DNA of 45,719 nucleotides from Bacteroidota bacterium (GTDB lineage Bacteria > Bacteroidota > Bacteroidia > Chitinophagales > Chitinophagaceae), in the NCBI GenBank assembly GCA_023411775.1, contig JAEYOL010000112.1, forward strand, positions 1 through 45,719, read 5' to 3'. The translations under genes were made by a program, and so were the position numbers. Shown in pieces: positions 15,790-24,228 of the stretch. The notes under the pieces were generated by a model. It saw only the letters and a list, made by a program, of their open reading frames with translations. It was not told where the DNA came from and did no database searches. The first letter of the stretch is position 1, and each line of letters opens with the position of its first letter.

Positions 15790-16818
15790 ATGAGAAATTT
15801 TATTCTCCTCTTCTTAACCTTTTTTAGCAGTATCTGCATTTTGGCACAAAAGCCCATGGTAGAGGTATTGACCAGTGGTACCAAAACCAGTCTGCGGGGC
15901 CTGAGCGTGGTAAACGATAATATAATCTGGGTCAGCGGCAGCAATGGCACGGTGGGTAAAAGCACCAATGGTGGCAAGAACTGGAAATGGATGAAAGTAA
16001 ACGGCTTTGAAAAAGCTGATTTTAGGGATATCGAAGCATTCGATGCGAACACTGCACTCATCATGGGCATTGGTGAGCCGGCTTATATTTTAAAAACAAA
16101 TGATGGTGGCGAGAGCTGGAAAATCGTTTTTGAAAACAAGACCAAAGGCATGTTCCTCGATGCGATGGATTTTGCCAATAATCAAAACGGTATCGTGGTA
16201 GGCGACCCGATCGATGGGAAAGCTTTTATCGCGACCACGAATAACAGTGGCAATACCTGGGAAATTTTACAGGCACAACACAATCAGTCACGCATAGACA
16301 GCGGGGAAGCTTTTTTTGCAGCAAGCGGCAGTAATATTAAGGTATTTACAAATGGGGAATATTTCCTGGTGAGTGGTGGCCTGCGTTCGCGCTTGTTTCA
16401 CAATACCGGCGTAAGCGATCTTCCTTTGCTACAGGGAAAAGAAACCACCGGCGCCAATGCAATCGACATTTTTGACAATGGCATGCCCCGTAAACCAGGA
16501 TCCCGGATGATCATTGTGGGTGGCGATTTTAACGCGGATTCACTTACAACGTCGAATTGTTTTTATTCCAGCAATGGCGGCAAAACCTGGCACGCGCCTA
16601 AAACACCGCCTAATGGCTATCGAAGTAGCGTGGAGTTTTTATCAAAGAAAGATGTTCTCACCTGTGGCCTGAATGGCGTTGATTATTCATCCGACGGAGG
16701 TAAAAACTGGAAGTCGATCAGTACAGAAGGCTTTCACGTTTGCCGCATCGCAAGAATCGGTGCGGCCGTATACCTGGCGGGCAGTAATGGCAGAATAGCC
16801 AGGCTGGTTTGGGAATAA
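15790..16818 (+). CDS. Secreted Asp-box (BNR/YCF48-like) beta-propeller protein
   Basis: A 342-residue secreted protein. A signal peptide (MRNFILLFLTFFSSICILAQ) precedes a propeller with five Asp-box motifs of the S/T-x-(D/N)-G-G-x-(S/T/N)-W type: STNGGKNW, TNDGGESW, a divergent TNNSGNTW, SSNGGKTW and SSDGGKNW. Such proteins are often annotated as oxidoreductase or photosystem II assembly-factor-like (YCF48), but here it is probably a binding or glycan-related propeller of unknown ligand. The frame extends 25 codons upstream; the ATG at 15790 is chosen because it begins the signal peptide. Divergent from the lipoprotein gene. Confidence 0.82.
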   Translation: MRNFILLFLTFFSSICILAQKPMVEVLTSGTKTSLRGLSVVNDNIIWVSGSNGTVGKSTNGGKNWKWMKVNGFEKADFRDIEAFDANTALIMGIGEPAYILKTNDGGESWKIVFENKTKGMFLDAMDFANNQNGIVVGDPIDGKAFIATTNNSGNTWEILQAQHNQSRIDSGEAFFAASGSNIKVFTNGEYFLVSGGLRSRLFHNTGVSDLPLLQGKETTGANAIDIFDNGMPRKPGSRMIIVGGDFNADSLTTSNCFYSSNGGKTWHAPKTPPNGYRSSVEFLSKKDVLTCGLNGVDYSSDGGKNWKSISTEGFHVCRIARIGAAVYLAGSNGRIARLVWE

Positions 16819-16845
16819 TTTTTTGGGAAAGCCGGCTAACCAGTT

Positions 16846-17430
16846 CTACAGATGATCCAGGATCTCTTTTACAGATGGCCTTTTTTTGTAATCCTGGTTA
16901 AAAAACCGGTAAGTAACATTGCCCTCTTTATCGATGACATATGTAGCGGGAATGGGAAGATAGTTGCCATTTTTCCCGTTGACCTCATCAATCTTTATCC
17001 CGCCATTACGATATCGTTTCAGGGTATTTTCGGACACTTCAAATTCCACTTCATAAGCTTTCATGATCTTTAGGTCCTCATCGTGGAGAATTGAGAATTG
17101 AGCATTTGTTTTTTCGACGGTTTTGGCAACACTTTCCGGTTTTTCGGGAGAAACGGCAATCAGGGTTGCGCCTTTTTCTGTAATCAACTGAAGGGAGTCC
17201 GAAAGTCTCTTGAGGTTTCGATTGCAGTATGGGCACCATTCACCGCGGTAAAAAACCAGTACCACTTTGCCCTTTTTCAGGAGGTCTTTCAGCCTGATCA
17301 TATTGCCATTTTGGTCCTTAGCCCTGAAATCCGGGGCTTTGGAATTGAGAAACAGGCCTTCGGGAGCTTCCTGGGCCATTATGACGAAGCCTGAAAATAT
17401 GAGCAGGGAGAGGAAAATGATTTTTTTCAT
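16846..17430 (-). CDS. Secreted peroxiredoxin-like thiol oxidoreductase
   Basis: A 194-residue AhpC/TSA-superfamily protein with an N-terminal signal (about residues 1-19, ending VIMAQ), so likely periplasmic. The thioredoxin fold carries FYRGEWCPYCNRNL with C66 and C69 in a CPYC motif, the cis-Pro region IPATYVID and an N-terminal APDFRAKDQNG. This is the Prx-like subgroup with a vicinal CxxC rather than the classical 2-Cys spacing. It may reduce peroxides or disulfides. A well-matched promoter lies upstream. Confidence 0.88.
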   Translation of the reverse strand: MKKIIFLSLLIFSGFVIMAQEAPEGLFLNSKAPDFRAKDQNGNMIRLKDLLKKGKVVLVFYRGEWCPYCNRNLKRLSDSLQLITEKGATLIAVSPEKPESVAKTVEKTNAQFSILHDEDLKIMKAYEVEFEVSENTLKRYRNGGIKIDEVNGKNGNYLPIPATYVIDKEGNVTYRFFNQDYKKRPSVKEILDHL

Positions 17431-17448
17431 ACTGTTGATTCAGTTGAT

Positions 17449-17478
17449 CAAAACTAAAAAAAGCTGGTCTAAATACAA
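17449..17478 (-). promoter_or_regulatory. Bacteroidota promoter for the peroxiredoxin gene
   Basis: On the minus strand, ATTG (-33 box, TTG at 17478-17476) is followed after 19 nt by TAGTTTTG (17456-17449), a full match to TAnnTTTG. The element ends 18 nt before the ATG. Confidence 0.55.
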
Positions 17479-17551
17479 TTCGTCTATTCCGGTATTAACA
17501 AATTGATATTTTCCTCCTACTTTTACCGCGACTGCTACCAAAACGATTGAC

Positions 17552-17824
17552 ATGAGTAACAAACACGAGAAGAAATTCCTGCGGAATATGCTGATCGGCT
17601 TCTTTTTGACGACCTGCGGTGTTTCTGCAATTATTTATGCTGCCTTTACCGATGTATATAAACTGGACTGGATCTTCTGGGCTGCTATATCGGCGGTCAC
17701 CATCAACGCGGGTCTGTTGTTTCTCGGCAGTGCGCTGATCCACAAAGTAAAAGCGGACCTGATTCGCCGGCAGAAGCAAAAAAACGAAAGCCGGAAATCG
17801 GAAGCCAACGTGCGCATCAACTGA
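17552..17824 (+). CDS. Small two-helix membrane protein
   Basis: A 90-residue protein with two predicted membrane helices (about residues 12-31 and 38-62) and a highly basic cytoplasmic tail (KADLIRRQKQKNESRKSE). No family was recognised. The ATG is preceded by a non-coding stretch with a TACTTTTA box (17518-17525) that partly matches the -7 consensus. It is convergent with the DUF486 gene, with the two stop codons separated by one base. Confidence 0.68.
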   Translation: MSNKHEKKFLRNMLIGFFLTTCGVSAIIYAAFTDVYKLDWIFWAAISAVTINAGLLFLGSALIHKVKADLIRRQKQKNESRKSEANVRIN

Positions 17825-17825
17825 A

Positions 17826-18164
17826 TCAGCCAAATCTTTTTGTGAACATAAAATATGCTGCCCCCAATAGGAAAGCGAAGCTGACAAGATATCGCCAGTG
17901 AAAAGCTTCCTTCATCACTACTACGGCAAAGACACCGAATATCACCAGCGTGATCACTTCCTGTATCATTTTTAACTGGAACAGGCTGTACTGGCTATTG
18001 TGTCCATAACGATTGGCCGGAACAGCCAGGCAATATTCAACCATGGCGATCATCCAACTGATGAGAATAGCTTTCCACAAGGGCCAACCTTCGTGTTTAA
18101 GATGATAATACCACGCGAATGTCATAAACACATTCGATGCAATAAGAAGAAGAATGGTACGCAT
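17826..18164 (-). CDS. DUF486 (DMT-like) small membrane protein
   Basis: A 112-residue integral membrane protein with four hydrophobic segments, matching the DUF486/DMT_6 family by its sequence (SNVFMTFAWYYHLK, MVEYCLAVPANRYG, FQLKMIQEVITLVIF). Function unknown; the family is distantly related to drug/metabolite transporters. The frame runs 11 codons further upstream, but the family begins at the MRT of 18164. It is 40 bp downstream of cutC on the same strand and probably co-transcribed. Confidence 0.85.
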   Translation of the reverse strand: MRTILLLIASNVFMTFAWYYHLKHEGWPLWKAILISWMIAMVEYCLAVPANRYGHNSQYSLFQLKMIQEVITLVIFGVFAVVVMKEAFHWRYLVSFAFLLGAAYFMFTKRFG

Positions 18165-18204
18165 ATAGTTTATCAGAAAAATTTGTCTAAGTCTCAATAT
18201 CAGC

Positions 18205-18933
18205 TCAGCCTAAAGCATGACGAAGGGCTTTCACCTCCGACGGATCGATGGCATTATTCATATAGCTTTCGGCAGATCCTTCAAAATTAGGATGGATAAA
18301 TTCCATTTTACCCTGCACTTGCGACCGCAGTGAAGAATGAAATTCCCGGCAACCGGTTTGCTCCGCCAATTGTTTAATGTTTTCTTTTCGCACACCGCTG
18401 CCCGGCATAATGATGATGCGGTCATCGGCTGCCTTATTAAGCGAGGCGATCATTTCGATGGCGCTTGTCGCCACTGGCTGCTGACCTGAGGTTAGAATTC
18501 GCTCGCAGCCGGATTCAATAATCTGCTCAAGGGCTTCAAATGGATCGCGGCAACGATCAAAAGCGCGGTGAAATGTAACACCCATGGGATAAGCTGTTTC
18601 TACCAGCCTGGCAGTTCGTGGGAGATCGATGCTGCCGTCTGTATTTAAAAGTCCTATCACTACCCCATCGCATTTTAGTTCTTTGCAAAGTCTTATGTCG
18701 TGAAGCATGATCTCAAATTCTTCATCGGTGTAAAAAAAATCGCCACCGCGGGGCCGGATAATAGGATAAATTGGAAGGTAAAAACTTTCGCGGCATTTTT
18801 TGATCAGGCCATAGGAAGCTGTGGTGCCGCCTTCAACCAGGTTGGCACAAAGTTCGATCCTGTCGGCGCCACCCTCCACGGCGGACCGGGTGGTCAAAAA
18901 ATCTGAAGTGGCGATCTCGATGATGAATTTCAT
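18205..18933 (-). CDS. cutC: CutC family protein
   Basis: A 242-residue TIM-barrel protein of the CutC family, cytoplasmic. Diagnostic segments are EIATSDFLTTRSAVEGGADRIELC (given in part), the IIRPRGGDFFYT block, VTFHRAFDRC and LTSGQQPVA. CutC was named for copper homeostasis, but its biochemical activity is not settled. It starts 33 bp after the glycosylasparaginase stop codon, so the gene order asparaginase-cutC-DUF486 probably forms one transcript. Confidence 0.93.
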   Translation of the reverse strand: MKFIIEIATSDFLTTRSAVEGGADRIELCANLVEGGTTASYGLIKKCRESFYLPIYPIIRPRGGDFFYTDEEFEIMLHDIRLCKELKCDGVVIGLLNTDGSIDLPRTARLVETAYPMGVTFHRAFDRCRDPFEALEQIIESGCERILTSGQQPVATSAIEMIASLNKAADDRIIIMPGSGVRKENIKQLAEQTGCREFHSSLRSQVQGKMEFIHPNFEGSAESYMNNAIDPSEVKALRHALG

Positions 18934-18966
18934 GAAATGATTCGGTCGTACTATATTATATATTGA

Positions 18967-19992
18967 TCAGGCAAACCAGCTTCCCACCTTAACCAGCTTT
19001 TCAACATCGTTGGTCTTGATGGCATATGTAAACCCTTTGTGAATCGCGAAAGCACCCGCCTGCCCTTTTTTATCCAGGGCCAGGAAAGCGACCTGGATAT
19101 CCTTTGCTTTTTCTTTTTTAATTTTTACAACGCGCTCGATGGCTTTTTTGCAGGCCTTTTCAGGTGACATACCCTGACGCATCAGTTCGATAACTGTATG
19201 TGCGCCCGCGATCCTGATCACGTCTTCACCCTGGCCCGTGGCGGTGCAGGCACCCACTTCATTGTCGACATATAGTCCTGCTCCGATAATGGGTGAATCA
19301 CCCAGGCGCCCCCTCATTTTGAATCCCATCCCGCTGGTGGTACAGCTGCCGCTTAAATTTCCGCTCGCATCCATGGCTACCATGCCGATCGTGTCGTGGT
19401 TCCATTCACCCGATTCCAGCCTGGAGGGTGCAAAAGGCCCGTGCCCCTGGTTCTCTACATTTATGACAGGTTTATATTCCGATTTTTTCAGCCATTCATC
19501 ATAGGCCTTTTGTGCATCGGGCGAAAGTTTTTGTTCTTCCAAAGGGAAACCTTCGGCAATTGCAAACTGCTGCGCGCCGCTCCCAACCAGCATCACATGC
19601 GGTGTTTTTTCCATAATCCGTCTTGCGACAGATATGGGGTGCTTAATCCGCTCCAGAAATGCAACGCTGCCACAATTAAAAGCCTCATCCATGATGCAGG
19701 CATCAAGGGTCACATAGCCATCCCGATCAGGGTTTGCACCAAGACCCACGCAACAATTCCTTGAGGCTTCGGTGACCATCACGCCACGTTCAACCGCGTC
19801 GAGGGCGCGACCACCCCTGCCAAGTACATCCCAGGCACCTTTATTGGCCTCCAGCCCGGCATCCCAGGTAGAGATTACGATCGGTTTGCCTTTCAGCGGG
19901 ACTTCGCTTTTCCCTGCTATGGCTATTTTCGAAGTAATCATTGCTGCCGAACCCAGCGCAGCGGTACTGATAAATTTTCTACGGTTGATCAT
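18967..19992 (-). CDS. N4-(beta-N-acetylglucosaminyl)-L-asparaginase (glycosylasparaginase)
   Basis: Ntn-hydrolase that splits the GlcNAc-Asn bond left from N-linked glycoproteins. The 341-residue precursor begins with a Tat-like leader (NRRKFISTAALGSAA). The autoproteolytic site is HDTIG, with D200-T201; T201 becomes the N-terminal nucleophile of the beta chain. Substrate-binding blocks GRLGDSPIIGAG and TATGQGED are present. It resembles the Elizabethkingia (Flavobacterium) meningosepticum enzyme. It fits with the GH20 hexosaminidase and NagB fusion 4-8 kb away as part of glycoprotein/GlcNAc scavenging (inference). Confidence 0.93.
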   Translation of the reverse strand: MINRRKFISTAALGSAAMITSKIAIAGKSEVPLKGKPIVISTWDAGLEANKGAWDVLGRGGRALDAVERGVMVTEASRNCCVGLGANPDRDGYVTLDACIMDEAFNCGSVAFLERIKHPISVARRIMEKTPHVMLVGSGAQQFAIAEGFPLEEQKLSPDAQKAYDEWLKKSEYKPVINVENQGHGPFAPSRLESGEWNHDTIGMVAMDASGNLSGSCTTSGMGFKMRGRLGDSPIIGAGLYVDNEVGACTATGQGEDVIRIAGAHTVIELMRQGMSPEKACKKAIERVVKIKKEKAKDIQVAFLALDKKGQAGAFAIHKGFTYAIKTNDVEKLVKVGSWFA

Positions 19993-20136
19993 TGTCTATC
20001 TTTGATGGGTCGAAATTAAAGCAAACCGTCCCAGATTTCATGAAAGTGATAATAAATATGGCCTTAATAAGAAATGAATTTGCGAATTCTGTTTTGTCAG
20101 CCTTATGTGCTCCGCACAACCCTCATTACCAGTCAT

Positions 20137-20168
20137 TTTGATGTTTAAACATTGAAAGAATATTTTTG
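20137..20168 (+). promoter_or_regulatory. Bacteroidota promoter for the FMN reductase-pirin operon
   Basis: TTTG (20137-20140) is followed after 20 nt by TATTTTTG (20161-20168), both boxes full consensus. The ATG lies 14 nt downstream, so the leader would be about 10 nt. This is the best-matched promoter in the window. Confidence 0.65.
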
Positions 20169-20182
20169 TTATAACTAAGATC

Positions 20183-20761
20183 ATGCGAATAGAAATTTTG
20201 TCCGGGAGCCCCCGTGTTAAAAGCATTACAAGACGAGTAGCCTATCATCTTCATACCTACCTGCAGGAAAATACCAGTCATAATGTAGGTCTGATCGATA
20301 TGGCTGAATGGAATCTGCCACAGATGGAATCGGTATTTAGCTCCGTAGCCAATACACCCGACCCCCTGAAGCCCCTGAGTGAACGAGTTTTTGCAGCGGA
20401 CGCGTTTATATTGGTATCGCCCGAATACAATGGGAGCTACGCTCCTGCCCTGAAGAATCTGCTCGATCATTTTCCCAAGCAGCACCATAAAGTGTTTGGT
20501 ATCGTGACCGCGTCGACAGGTGCCATGGGAGGAATGCGTGCCACACAGCAAATGCTGCTACTTGTGGCAGCCCTGTTTGGTATCGCGTCTCCTTACCTGC
20601 TGATTGTGCCGGGTGTAGATAAAAAATTCGATCCCAGCGGCAAACTGCTCGATGAATTATTTCACCACAAGGTCCACAATTTCGTGAGCGAGTTTTTATG
20701 GGTGGCGGAAAACCTGGCACCCGATCAAACCGAAGTAAAAAAGAAGGAAGTAGGAATATGA
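20183..20761 (+). CDS. NADPH-dependent FMN reductase
   Basis: A 192-residue flavodoxin-like oxidoreductase of the NADPH-dependent FMN reductase family, which reduces FMN, quinones or azo/metal compounds in the cytoplasm. The FMN phosphate-binding loop LSGSPRVKSITRRV is at the N-terminus, and the flavin-contacting SPEYNGSYAPALKNLLDH is in the middle. The stop codon overlaps the pirin start (ATGA), so the two are translationally coupled and likely act in one redox task. Confidence 0.9.
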   Translation: MRIEILSGSPRVKSITRRVAYHLHTYLQENTSHNVGLIDMAEWNLPQMESVFSSVANTPDPLKPLSERVFAADAFILVSPEYNGSYAPALKNLLDHFPKQHHKVFGIVTASTGAMGGMRATQQMLLLVAALFGIASPYLLIVPGVDKKFDPSGKLLDELFHHKVHNFVSEFLWVAENLAPDQTEVKKKEVGI

Positions 20762-21633
20762 AACAAAGAACAATTGAAGCCGTCATGGCTCCACCCCCTC
20801 CCCATATGGTAGGTGACGGATTCAGGGTGCATAGTTTTTTTCCCGGGGAAGGCGGCATCGATAAAAAAAGGATGAGCCCATTCTTCCTGATGGATTACAA
20901 CTCCAAGGTTGAATTTACACCACGAGTGGCGCCACGGGGTGTCGGTGTTCACCCACACCGCGGTTTCGAAACAGTTACGATTGCCTATCACGGCCGGATC
21001 GCGCACCACGACAGTTATGGCAATAGCGGCGTGATCGGTGAAGGCGATGTGCAATGGATGACTGCCGCATCAGGGCTTCTGCATAAAGAATACCACGAAG
21101 AGAACTTCAGTAGATCAGGCGGTCTTTTCCAGATGGTGCAATTATGGGTAAACCTTCCGGCAAAATATAAAATGAGCCAGCCCAAATACCAGGAGATCAC
21201 CAATAAGATGATGGGAAGATTTTCTTTACCTGCAGATAAAGGTGTTGTTGAGGTTATCGCAGGTGAATATAATGGTGTCAAAGGACCTGCCTCCACTTTT
21301 ACCCCCATGCATGTTTATAATGCAAGGCTGGCAAAAGGTGCAAAACTTGAATTGAACTTCCCGGCAAATTATAACACGGGTATTTTAGTCGTGGATGGGA
21401 ATGCAAATATCAATGGCGAAAATGTCGCAGTAGATCATTTTGTACTTTTCAATAATGACGGCGAGGGTATTAATATTGACACAAATGACAACGTGGTACT
21501 TTTAATCTTATCCGGCGAGCCGATCAATGAGCCCATCGCGCAATATGGACCCTTCCTGATGAATAAGTGGGAAGAACTGGAGCAGGCTGTTGCTGACCTA
21601 AGTGCCGGAAGATTTGGTGTACTCGAAGACTAA
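20758..21633 (+). CDS. Pirin family protein
   Basis: A 291-residue bicupin metalloprotein. The metal-binding set of pirins is complete: H65 and H67 in HPHRGFETV, H109 and E111 in GLLHKEYHEE. Some pirins dioxygenate quercetin and others act as redox-dependent regulators; which applies here is unknown. The frame extends 20 codons upstream into the preceding gene, but the ATG overlapping its stop (20758) matches the family start. A quinone- or flavonoid-related role alongside the FMN reductase is an inference. Confidence 0.92.
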   Translation: MKQRTIEAVMAPPPPHMVGDGFRVHSFFPGEGGIDKKRMSPFFLMDYNSKVEFTPRVAPRGVGVHPHRGFETVTIAYHGRIAHHDSYGNSGVIGEGDVQWMTAASGLLHKEYHEENFSRSGGLFQMVQLWVNLPAKYKMSQPKYQEITNKMMGRFSLPADKGVVEVIAGEYNGVKGPASTFTPMHVYNARLAKGAKLELNFPANYNTGILVVDGNANINGENVAVDHFVLFNNDGEGINIDTNDNVVLLILSGEPINEPIAQYGPFLMNKWEELEQAVADLSAGRFGVLED

Positions 21634-21759
21634 TTGTTAAGACACCGGCAGCATTAGAACTTCATTAGAATACTTGGAGATTGATGGAATTTACAAGAGT
21701 TTTGCAGCCAGCAAATCTCAATCATGAAAATTCCTATTATCCGTGACCATCGGTCCTGG

Positions 21760-22245
21760 CTAGTTTTGACTCGCGTTTTTGCTTTGCATAAAATATGCAA
21801 GGTTTTTTCTTGCGTTTTTTTGAATGCCCCTTTTCATAAAGCCGGTCCATCCAAACAAAACACCTTTCCAGCCAAGCGCCTGTGCAGCCCAGGTACTCAG
21901 ACGAAACCCATCGCTGTGCTCGATGATCTTTCCGTCTTTAAGGCGCATAAAGGCCTTGATATGATTTACCACTTTATTACCCGTCTTGGAGAACGTGTAC
22001 CGCGCAGTCCAGCTGCAGGTGGCATATTCGTGATCGATTAGTTCGATATCGGAGTAGCTAAGTGAAAAATCACGGGCATTGCGACAAAGCATTTCCCACA
22101 TTGATTTTACTTCCTCTCCTTTTAAGATCAAAAAAACAGGATCGCTGAAGATGATATCATTGCTATAGCAATCCTGCATGGTGCGGTAGTCGAGCTGTTG
22201 AAATGCGTTGTAAAATTTCTCAATAATCTGTTTGTTTGAAGCCAT
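21760..22245 (-). CDS. SnoaL/NTF2-like protein
   Basis: A 161-residue protein with the alpha+beta cone fold of NTF2/SnoaL proteins, recognisable from IIEKFYNAFQQLDYRTMQDCY, the FSDPVF turn and the antiparallel strands HEYATCSWTARYTF. The extra C-terminal basic tail (about 35 residues, GFMKRGIQKNARKN) is typical of a Bacteroidota subgroup. It could be an isomerase-like enzyme or a binding protein; no catalytic residues can be named. It diverges from the CocE-like gene with a 55-bp gap. Confidence 0.8.
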   Translation of the reverse strand: MASNKQIIEKFYNAFQQLDYRTMQDCYSNDIIFSDPVFLILKGEEVKSMWEMLCRNARDFSLSYSDIELIDHEYATCSWTARYTFSKTGNKVVNHIKAFMRLKDGKIIEHSDGFRLSTWAAQALGWKGVLFGWTGFMKRGIQKNARKNLAYFMQSKNASQN

Positions 22246-22300
22246 AACCTATATTGTGCAAGCGAATACCCTAAATTAACAACTAAAAGACAATCCGAAA

Positions 22301-24151
22301 ATGTTTCGCAGGGGTTTTTATATTCTTTTTCTGATTTTACCATTCATGCCGTTCACCCCGTCTGAGGAAGACTGGATGAGGCAGAACTATATAAAGATAG
22401 AAGAATACATACCCATGCGTGATGGTGTAAAACTGTTCACCAGCATATTTGTTCCACGCAACCTAAAAGAAAAGCACCCGATCCTGTTGATGCGTACGCC
22501 TTATTCCTGCAGGCCTTATGGACCAGGGAAATTTAGCCGTTACCAGTGGCCTGCTTTCCAGACGGCCTATGCCCGCGAAAATTATATTATCGTACGACAG
22601 GACGTGAGGGGCCGTTGGATGAGTGAGGGTGAGTTTTTGGATGTGAGACCTTATATCCGGGATAAAAAATCAAACAAAGATGTGGACGAAGCCAGCGATG
22701 CCTATGATACCATCGACTGGCTAATTAAAAATTTACCTTCCAATAATGGAAATGTGGGTGTGATCGGATCTTCATATCCAGGGCGGTATGCAGCCATGGC
22801 AGCTGTCGATATGCACCCCGCGGTGAAAGCAGTGAGCCCGCAGGCCCCTGTTGTAGACTTTTTCATGGGCGATGATTTCCATCATAATGGCGCTTTTTTC
22901 CTGATGGATGCCTTCGACTTCTATGCTTCATTTGGAGAACCCCGGAAGGTGCCGACCTCACAAGGAGTGTCAGGTTTTCATTATCCTGATAAAAGCCTTT
23001 ACAAGTTTTTTCTTGAAATGGGAACCCTGAAAAAGACCCGTCAGGTTTTGGGTGATAGCGTTCCGTCCTGGAAAGATATGTTTGAACATCCCGACTATGA
23101 CGACTGGTGGAAGGCAAGGGATGCCAGGCGCGCCATGCACAACATTAAGGTGCCGATGTTGGTTGTAGGCGGATTATACGACGCGGAAGATTGTTTTGGT
23201 GCATGGAACCTTTACAAGGCGATTGAAAAACAAAACCCGGAAGCAGATAATAAGATCGTGATGGGACCATGGGCACATGATCAATGGGCCTTGACGGATG
23301 GCAGTTCCCTCGGCGATATTAGTTTTGGTGAGGAAACCGCAACCTGGTACCAGAAAAATATTGAGATACCCTTTTTCAACTATTACCTGAAAGTGGACTC
23401 AACAAATCCCGGGCTTGCGGAAGCTACGGTTTATTTTACGGGAAAAAACAAATGGGAAACATTTGACGTGTGGCCACCTGTAAATATGACGCCTACTCCC
23501 ATATATCTAAATGACGGCGATACATTATCTTGGAACAAACCGGACCCAGGTCAAAGCTTTTCCGAATATATCAGCGATCCGTTTAATCCGGTACCCTGGA
23601 TGGGTGGAGAACAAAAAATCCGCGATGAAGCTTATATGAACGCGGATCAGCGGTTCGCAGCCAGCCGCGATGATGTGCTAAGTTTTGAAACTAGTGTACT
23701 CGAAAATGACCTGGTGCTTGCAGGGCCTTTGATTGCCGACTTAAAAGTAAGTATCAATACTACCGACGCGGATTTCGTGGTAAAACTCATTGATGTTTTC
23801 CCCGGATCAGGATCAAAGAGTGGAAAAAATAAAATGGAGGGCTACCAGATGCTTGTTCGTGGCGAGATCATGCGTGGCAGGTATCGCAACAGTTTCGAAA
23901 AGCCCGAACCATTTACACCAGGCCAGGTAGAGACAGTCAGATTTGAATTGCCCGATATCGCACATGTATTTAAAAAAGGACATCGCCTGATGATCCAGGT
24001 ACAAAGCAGCTGGTTCCCCCTTGCCGACAGAAACCCACAAAAGTTTGTCAATATCTACGAGGCGGATGATGCAGACTTTCAAAAAGCACAGATCAGGATC
24101 CACCACGATTCGACATACAGTAGTTCGATCATACTACCTGTTTTGCGATAG
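22301..24151 (+). CDS. CocE/NonD family hydrolase (X-Pro dipeptidyl-peptidase S15 type)
   Basis: A 616-residue secreted serine hydrolase. An N-terminal hydrophobic signal precedes the alpha/beta-hydrolase domain with nucleophile S158 in IGSSYPGRY. A candidate Asp is in GGLYDAED and a candidate His in GPWAHDQW. The C-terminal jelly-roll (PepX_C, from about residue 430) includes DADFVVKLIDVFP and GHRLMIQVQSSWFP. Known relatives hydrolyse glutaryl-7-ACA, cocaine esters, alpha-amino acid esters or X-Pro peptides; the substrate cannot be read here. The GH20 gene starts 77 bp downstream on the same strand. Confidence 0.92.
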   Translation: MFRRGFYILFLILPFMPFTPSEEDWMRQNYIKIEEYIPMRDGVKLFTSIFVPRNLKEKHPILLMRTPYSCRPYGPGKFSRYQWPAFQTAYARENYIIVRQDVRGRWMSEGEFLDVRPYIRDKKSNKDVDEASDAYDTIDWLIKNLPSNNGNVGVIGSSYPGRYAAMAAVDMHPAVKAVSPQAPVVDFFMGDDFHHNGAFFLMDAFDFYASFGEPRKVPTSQGVSGFHYPDKSLYKFFLEMGTLKKTRQVLGDSVPSWKDMFEHPDYDDWWKARDARRAMHNIKVPMLVVGGLYDAEDCFGAWNLYKAIEKQNPEADNKIVMGPWAHDQWALTDGSSLGDISFGEETATWYQKNIEIPFFNYYLKVDSTNPGLAEATVYFTGKNKWETFDVWPPVNMTPTPIYLNDGDTLSWNKPDPGQSFSEYISDPFNPVPWMGGEQKIRDEAYMNADQRFAASRDDVLSFETSVLENDLVLAGPLIADLKVSINTTDADFVVKLIDVFPGSGSKSGKNKMEGYQMLVRGEIMRGRYRNSFEKPEPFTPGQVETVRFELPDIAHVFKKGHRLMIQVQSSWFPLADRNPQKFVNIYEADDADFQKAQIRIHHDSTYSSSIILPVLR

Positions 24152-24228
24152 AACAACCGTTTGACCCCAAGTTTCTCGAGTTTTACACCCTGCAATACCT
24201 TAAATTGCCGACTCCAAAAAAACAAACT

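Noticed and set aside
20040..20141. 33-codon plus-strand ORF between the glycosylasparaginase and FMN reductase genes
   Set aside because: It overlaps the promoter region, has no ribosome-binding site or signal sequence, and no recognisable motif.
21724..22041. 105-codon plus-strand ORF after the pirin gene
   Set aside because: Antisense to the SnoaL-like gene; no recognisable protein features.
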